Shown here piece after piece: positions 59,460 through 64,000 of a stretch of 64,000 nucleotides of DNA. The translations under genes were made by a program, and so were the position numbers. This stretch comes from VRUE01 sp963712595 (GTDB lineage: Bacteria > Actinomycetota > Thermoleophilia > Solirubrobacterales > 70-9): NCBI GenBank assembly GCA_963712595.1, contig CAVQIM010000002.1, positions 62,001 to 126,000 on the forward strand, given 5' to 3'. How positions within the stretch are numbered: the first letter of the stretch is position 1; each line of letters opens with the position of its first letter. The notes below the pieces were generated by a model that was not told where the DNA came from, searched no databases, and was given only the letters and a program-made list of their open reading frames with translations.

Positions 59460-60494
59460 GTGCCGCGCACGCTCGCGACAAAGGCAGGAAGCCGCGGGCG
59501 CTTCGCCGCGCTCCTCTGCGCACTGCTCGTATCGGCCCTGCTCTCCGCCGCGGTTGCCCGCACGGCGGATATCTCCGCCCTGCAGCAAAAGGTCTCGGCG
59601 GCTCGCAGCGAAGCCGATTCGCTGGTCGGCGAGCTCCAGGCCGCCCAGGGCGAACTGGCCACCGCCGAACAGCAGGCTGCCGCGGCGAGCGCCCGCGAGC
59701 GGCGGCTGAGCTCCCTCCTCGCCACGGGCGAGGAAAGGGCTGCGCGGCTCGCGGGCCAGGTGGAGGAAACCCAGCGCCGCCTCGCCGCCGAGAAGAGGCG
59801 CCTGCACCGCGCCCGGGCGGCGCTTTCGGCGCGGTTGGTCTCGATCTACGAGAGCGGCGCGCCGGACACGACCAGCCTGATCCTTGCCTCCAGCGACTTC
59901 GACGAGCTGGCGACCAGGGCCGAATACCTCGAACGGATAGAGCAGTCCGACGCGGACCTGGCGCAGAGGGTCGCGCAGGTGCGTCGCTCGGTTGCCGCCA
60001 CCCTGCAGCGGATCGCCGAGCTGAAGGAGCGCGTCGATGCCTACAACGAGCGCATCGCCGCGGCGCGCTCCGAAATCTCCTCGGTGCGGGCAAGCGCCGA
60101 ATCGGCGGCTGCCCACCTGCACTCGGTTGCCGCCGCTCGTTCGGCCTCGCTGGCGACGCTCGAGTCGCGAATAGGAGACTGGGTCAGCGACATCCAGGCC
60201 GCCAAGGCGGCGGAAGCCGAACGGATCAGCGCCGAAGAAGCCGAAGGCGAAGTGGAACGCTGGCTCGGCGGCCCCTTCTCGATCCCCTCCTACATCGTCA
60301 TGTGCGAGTCGGGCGGCAACTACGGCGCCATCAACCCCTCCAGCGGCGCCGGCGGCGCCTACCAGATCCTCCCCTCCACCTGGCAGCTCTACGGTGGAAG
60401 CGGGGCACCGCAGGATGCCTCCAAGGCAGAACAGGATCGCATCGCCGCCGAAATCTGGGCCGATTCGGGTACAGGCGCTTGGGTCTGCGGCTAG
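59460..60494 (+). CDS. Secreted coiled-coil protein with C-terminal transglycosylase-like domain
   Basis: 344 residues from GTG 59460; a TAGTCT box lies 10 nt upstream and the in-frame TTG 59427 precedes that box. A signal peptide (FAALLCALLVSALLSAAVA) is followed by two long coiled-coil stretches (about 35-110 and 125-255) like those of PcsB/CwlO-type wall hydrolase partners. The C-terminal 75 residues, IPSYIVMCESGGNYGAINPS through GAYQILPSTWQLYGG to WVCG, form a lysozyme-like Rpf/transglycosylase domain with Glu in CESGGNY as the expected catalytic acid. It should cut peptidoglycan glycan strands outside the cell. Confidence 0.85.
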   Translation: MPRTLATKAGSRGRFAALLCALLVSALLSAAVARTADISALQQKVSAARSEADSLVGELQAAQGELATAEQQAAAASARERRLSSLLATGEERAARLAGQVEETQRRLAAEKRRLHRARAALSARLVSIYESGAPDTTSLILASSDFDELATRAEYLERIEQSDADLAQRVAQVRRSVAATLQRIAELKERVDAYNERIAAARSEISSVRASAESAAAHLHSVAAARSASLATLESRIGDWVSDIQAAKAAEAERISAEEAEGEVERWLGGPFSIPSYIVMCESGGNYGAINPSSGAGGAYQILPSTWQLYGGSGAPQDASKAEQDRIAAEIWADSGTGAWVCG

Positions 60495-60591
60495 AGCCAC
60501 GCCGATTCTCGAAATAGTCACGGAAGGTGCGCGGAAGACGCCCTAAATCGGGGCGCTCCATCTGAGCCGGTTGGCATGATCGCCAGGCACC

Positions 60592-63500
60592 GTGAGCACG
60601 CCCTCCGCCGTCCATCTCCACGCCCACAGCGAGTACTCGCTGCTCGACGGCGCCTGCAAGATCGACGCGATGGCGGCCCGCGCGGCCGAGATGGGGCAGC
60701 CGGCGCTGGGCCTGACCGACCACGGCGTGATGAACGGGGCGGTCGACCTCTACAAGGCCTGCCGCAAGCACGGGATCAAGCCGATCGCCGGCTTCGAGGC
60801 CTACTTCGTCGACGACGTCAAGGCGATCAAGGAGAAGCCGAAGTACGAGCGCAACCACCTCACGCTCCTCGCCGAGAACGACGTCGGCTTCGCCAACCTG
60901 GTCAAGCTCACCTCGGCCGGCTTCCTCGAGGGGTTCTCCCGCGGCAAGGCCAACGTCGACATGGAGCTGCTCGCCGCCCATGCCGAGGGAGTCATCGTTC
61001 TCACCGGCTGCCTGCAGTCGCGCTTCTGCCGGCGCCTGGTCGAGGAGCGGCCCGACGACGCTCGCGCTCACCTCGATGACCTGATCCAGGCCTTCGGCGC
61101 GGAGCAGGTCTACTTCGAGGTGCAGAAGAACGGCATCCCCGAGCAGGACAAGGCCAACGAGGGGATCGTCCGCTACGCCCGTGAGCTGGGCCGGCCGCTG
61201 GTCGGCACCGCCGACGTCCACTACCTGCGCCGCGAGGACTTCGAAGACCACTCGGCTCTGCTCTGCGTGCAGACCAAGTCGACCCTGGAAGCGCCGAAGA
61301 TGAGCTTCGACACCAACGAGTTCTACCTCAAGGACTCCGAGGAAATGGCGAGCGCCTTCGCCGAGTGGCCGGAGGCGGTGCCGACCACCCTCGAGATCGC
61401 CGAGCGCTGCAACATCGAGATCGAGCTGGGCAAGCTGCTGCTGCCGGGCTACCCGACCCCCGACGGCGAGGAGCCGGAGGCGATGCTCCGCCGCGTCGCC
61501 GAAGAGGGGATGCGGGCGCGCTACGGCGACCCGCTGCCGGCCAAGGCGGTCGAGCGGATGGAGTTCGAGCTCGGGGTGATCGAGGAGATGGGTTTCCCGT
61601 CCTACTTCCTGATCGTCTGGGATTTCGTTCGATACGCGAAGGACAACGGCATCGCCGTCGGCCCGGGGCGCGGCTCGGCGGCGGGCTCGATCGTCGCCTA
61701 CGCGCTGACGATCACCGACATCGACCCGCTCGTCAACGACCTGCTCTTCGAGCGCTTCCTCAACCCCGGCCGCAAATCGATGCCCGACATCGACATCGAC
61801 TTCTCGGTCCGCGGCCGCGAGCGGATGATCCGCTACGTCGCCGACAAGTACGGCCGCGAATCCGTCGCCCAGATCATCACCTTCGGCAAGATGGCGCCAC
61901 GCGCTGCTACCCGTGACGCCGCCCGCGTACTCGGCTTCGACTACGGCACCGGCGATCGCCTGGCGAAGCAGATCCCGGAGCCGATCATGGGCCGCAGCCC
62001 TTCCTTCGCCGAATGCCTCAAATCGGGCCAGGAGCTGAAGAAGACCTACGACGCCGAGCCCGACGCGAAGCGGATCATCGACGTCGCCCAGGGCCTCGAG
62101 GGGATCATCCGCAACAACTCGATCCACGCCGCCGCGGTGGTGATCGCCGACCGCCCGCTGCAGGAGGTGGTGCCGCTGCAGCTGGCCGAGGACAAGACCG
62201 CTCCCGCCGCCACCAACGGCAGCGGCAAGGCCGAGCGCCAGTACAAGATCGTGACCCAGTACTCGATGGGCCCGATCGAGGAGATCGGGCTGCTGAAGAT
62301 GGACTTCCTCGGCCTCCGCAACCTCGACGTGATCGAGGACGCGATCGACATCATCCGCCGCTCGCGCGGCGAGGAGGTCGACATGGAAGCGATCCCGATC
62401 GATGACGCCAAGACCTACGAAATGCTCGCCCGCGGCGATTCGATCGGCGTCTTCCAGTTCGAGTCGGAGGGGATGCGCGATGCACTGCGCAAGGTCGGGC
62501 CGACCGAGTTCGCCGACCTGGTCGCGCTCGGCGCCCTGTATCGGCCCGGGGCGATGGCCTACATCCCCGCTTACGCGAAGGGCAAGAAGGACCCCTCGAC
62601 GGTGCGCTACCCGGACCCGCGCCTGCGCGCGATCACCGAGGAGACCCACGGCTGCGTCGTCTATCAGGAGCAGTTGATGGCGATCGCCCGCGAGATGGCC
62701 GGATTCTCGGGCGCCGAGGCGGACGACCTGCGCAAGGCAATCGGCAAGAAGAAGCGCGAGTTGATGGCGACGATGAAAGACAAGTTCATGCAGGGACTGG
62801 CGGAATCGAACACCGCCCCGAGCGTCGCCGCCGACCTCTGGAAGCTGAACGAAGCCGCCGCCGATTACTCGTTCAACAAGTCCCATGCTGCCTGCTACGG
62901 GCTGATCTCCTACCGCACCGCTTACCTCAAGGCCAATTACCCGGCCGAGTACATGGCGGCGGTGATCTCCTCGGTGATGAACACCAAGGACAAGGTCCCC
63001 TTCTTCGTCAACCGCTGCGAGGAGATGGGGATCGAGGTGCTGCCACCCGACGTCAACTCCTCCGACCACAGCTTCGTCGTCTCCGAGAACGCGATCCGCT
63101 TTGGCCTCGACGCGGTCAAGAACGTCGGCCACGCCGCGGTCGAGGCGATCCTGCGCGCTCGCGAGGACAGTCCAATCGCCTCGATCTGGGATTTCTGCGA
63201 GCGGGTCGACTCGCGCTCGGTCAACAAACGGGCGATCGAATGCCTGATCAAATGCGGCGCCCTCGACTCGACCGGCGCTACCCGCAGGGGCATGCTCGAG
63301 ACACTGCCGGCGGCGCAATCCGCGGGGCAGAAGGCCCAGGAGGATGCCCAGCTCGGCCAGGGCTCGATCTTCGACTTCGGCGACGGCGAGAGCGATGGGC
63401 CCACTCCGGGCCGCGCCGAGCACCGGCCGCCGATTTCCGCTGCCGAGTTCGAGCGGGCAGAGCTGCTGGCGATGGAGAAGGAGACGCTGGGGACGTATCT

Positions 63501-64000
63501 CTCCGAGCACCCGCTGACCGAGGTCCGCGGGGCGTTGCGCGCCCGGGTCGATTGCGGCATTGCTGCCCTCGCCAACAAGCAGGACGGCGCCTGGGTGACG
63601 GTCGGCGGCATCGTCACCGAGTGCAAGAAGATCCGCACCAAGAGCGGCAACCAGATGATGTTCGCCACCCTCGACGACGTCGAGGGTCAGGTCGAGATGC
63701 TCGTCTTCAAGGCCGACCAGTCCGAGAGCGCCGAGGTGATCGCGCCCGATGCCATCGTCGTGGTGCGGGGGCGGATCGACCACAAGGAGCGCGGCGAGAC
63801 GAAGCTGGTCGTGCAGGAGGCCGAGCGCTTCGAACCCGATGCCGAGGAGGTCTCGCGCGCGAGCGCCGCGGCGAGCTCCCCGCGCGAACCGCTGAAGCTG
63901 GTGATCGAGGCCTCTCAACTGCAGCGCCCCGGCCTCCTCGACCAGCTGAAGGAAGTCTTCGAGCACCACAAGGGCGAGGCGGATGTCCACCTCGCCGTCG
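60592..64000 (+). CDS. dnaE: DNA polymerase III alpha subunit (3' end outside window)
   Basis: The frame is open from GTG 60592 to the window end, at least 1136 residues. The N-terminal PHP domain reads VHLHAHSEYSLLDGACKIDAM and LGLTDHGVMNGAV, with most metal-binding His/Asp residues. The polymerase domain has GPGRGSAAGSIVAYALTITDIDP and the catalytic KSMPDIDIDF (Asp residues 401 and 403). QEQLMAIAREMAGFSGAEADDLRKAIGKKK and FNKSHAACYGLISYRTAYLKANYPAEYMAA are thumb and finger motifs. An OB-fold (WVTVGGIVTECKKIRTKSGN) near residues 1000-1080 precedes the C-terminal part. This is the replicative DnaE-type enzyme. The start codon lacks a clear Shine-Dalgarno. Confidence 0.95.
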   Translation, partial: MSTPSAVHLHAHSEYSLLDGACKIDAMAARAAEMGQPALGLTDHGVMNGAVDLYKACRKHGIKPIAGFEAYFVDDVKAIKEKPKYERNHLTLLAENDVGFANLVKLTSAGFLEGFSRGKANVDMELLAAHAEGVIVLTGCLQSRFCRRLVEERPDDARAHLDDLIQAFGAEQVYFEVQKNGIPEQDKANEGIVRYARELGRPLVGTADVHYLRREDFEDHSALLCVQTKSTLEAPKMSFDTNEFYLKDSEEMASAFAEWPEAVPTTLEIAERCNIEIELGKLLLPGYPTPDGEEPEAMLRRVAEEGMRARYGDPLPAKAVERMEFELGVIEEMGFPSYFLIVWDFVRYAKDNGIAVGPGRGSAAGSIVAYALTITDIDPLVNDLLFERFLNPGRKSMPDIDIDFSVRGRERMIRYVADKYGRESVAQIITFGKMAPRAATRDAARVLGFDYGTGDRLAKQIPEPIMGRSPSFAECLKSGQELKKTYDAEPDAKRIIDVAQGLEGIIRNNSIHAAAVVIADRPLQEVVPLQLAEDKTAPAATNGSGKAERQYKIVTQYSMGPIEEIGLLKMDFLGLRNLDVIEDAIDIIRRSRGEEVDMEAIPIDDAKTYEMLARGDSIGVFQFESEGMRDALRKVGPTEFADLVALGALYRPGAMAYIPAYAKGKKDPSTVRYPDPRLRAITEETHGCVVYQEQLMAIAREMAGFSGAEADDLRKAIGKKKRELMATMKDKFMQGLAESNTAPSVAADLWKLNEAAADYSFNKSHAACYGLISYRTAYLKANYPAEYMAAVISSVMNTKDKVPFFVNRCEEMGIEVLPPDVNSSDHSFVVSENAIRFGLDAVKNVGHAAVEAILRAREDSPIASIWDFCERVDSRSVNKRAIECLIKCGALDSTGATRRGMLETLPAAQSAGQKAQEDAQLGQGSIFDFGDGESDGPTPGRAEHRPPISAAEFERAELLAMEKETLGTYLSEHPLTEVRGALRARVDCGIAALANKQDGAWVTVGGIVTECKKIRTKSGNQMMFATLDDVEGQVEMLVFKADQSESAEVIAPDAIVVVRGRIDHKERGETKLVVQEAERFEPDAEEVSRASAAASSPREPLKLVIEASQLQRPGLLDQLKEVFEHHKGEADVHLAV

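Noticed and set aside
60331..63990. A 1219-codon minus-strand open frame
   Set aside because: It is the antisense shadow of dnaE; the plus frame carries all polymerase motifs and the minus translation is low-complexity His/Asp/Leu/Val-rich sequence.

Overview
The window is GC-rich, densely packed actinobacterial chromosome. Small overlapping genes, rod-shape genes, two tRNAs without an encoded CCA, an RTX-like secreted protein and many starts without a Shine-Dalgarno sequence fit best with the class Thermoleophilia (Solirubrobacterales-like). That placement is inferred from gene content and was not tested by search.

Layout. 1-5.0 kb: the end of a polyketide cluster (last PKS module with thioesterase, SAM methyltransferase, crotonyl-CoA carboxylase/reductase, alpha/beta hydrolase). 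5.0-8.5 kb: minus-strand accessory genes (secreted repeat protein, winged-helix protein, ArsR regulator, GH15 glucosidase). 8.6-18 kb: CtaG, a membrane-bound spermidine-synthase-like protein, trigger factor, a diguanylate cyclase, ClpP, an M23 peptidase and ClpX, i.e. a protein-quality block. 18-24 kb: valS, folC, small membrane and zinc-ribbon proteins, ndk, maf. 24-29.6 kb: the rod elongation operon mreBCD-mrdA-rodA. 29.6-38.2 kb: RNase E/G, L21, L27, Obg, proB, proA, nadD, rsfS, a DivIVA-like protein and tRNA-Cys. 38.2-44 kb: zwf, yjbQ, tRNA-Val, a VOC/AraC pair and a large membrane protein. 44-52.9 kb: translation genes thrS, infC, rpmI, rplT, an rRNA/tRNA methyltransferase, pheS and pheT, with wecB lying antisense inside the block. 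52.9-59.4 kb: arginine operon argC-argJ-argB-argD-argG with two uncharacterised genes. 59.4-64 kb: a transglycosylase-like secreted protein and dnaE, which runs off the right edge.

The most unusual signals are non-coding. Intergenic gaps between co-directional genes hold long hairpins. Two families are recognisable: one with a 76-nt core (14838-14955 and 23212-23325) and one with a 46-nt core (17862-17965 and 32310-32413). In both, the core is conserved between copies while the outer arms differ in sequence yet remain perfectly or almost perfectly complementary. The first family also has two compensatory base-pair changes inside its core. One copy overlaps and helps encode the signal peptide of the downstream peptidase. 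Other single-copy long hairpins lie between obgE and proB, proB and proA, argC and argJ, and after the large membrane protein. A 370-bp nested inverted repeat follows trigger factor.

A second theme is leaderless initiation. ctaG, clpP, valS, proB and yjbQ have a TANNNT box ending 6-7 nt before the start codon and no Shine-Dalgarno. The same spacing predicts an ATC start for thrS, which lacks any ordinary in-frame start ahead of its TGS domain. clpX appears to start at CTG behind a strong Shine-Dalgarno.
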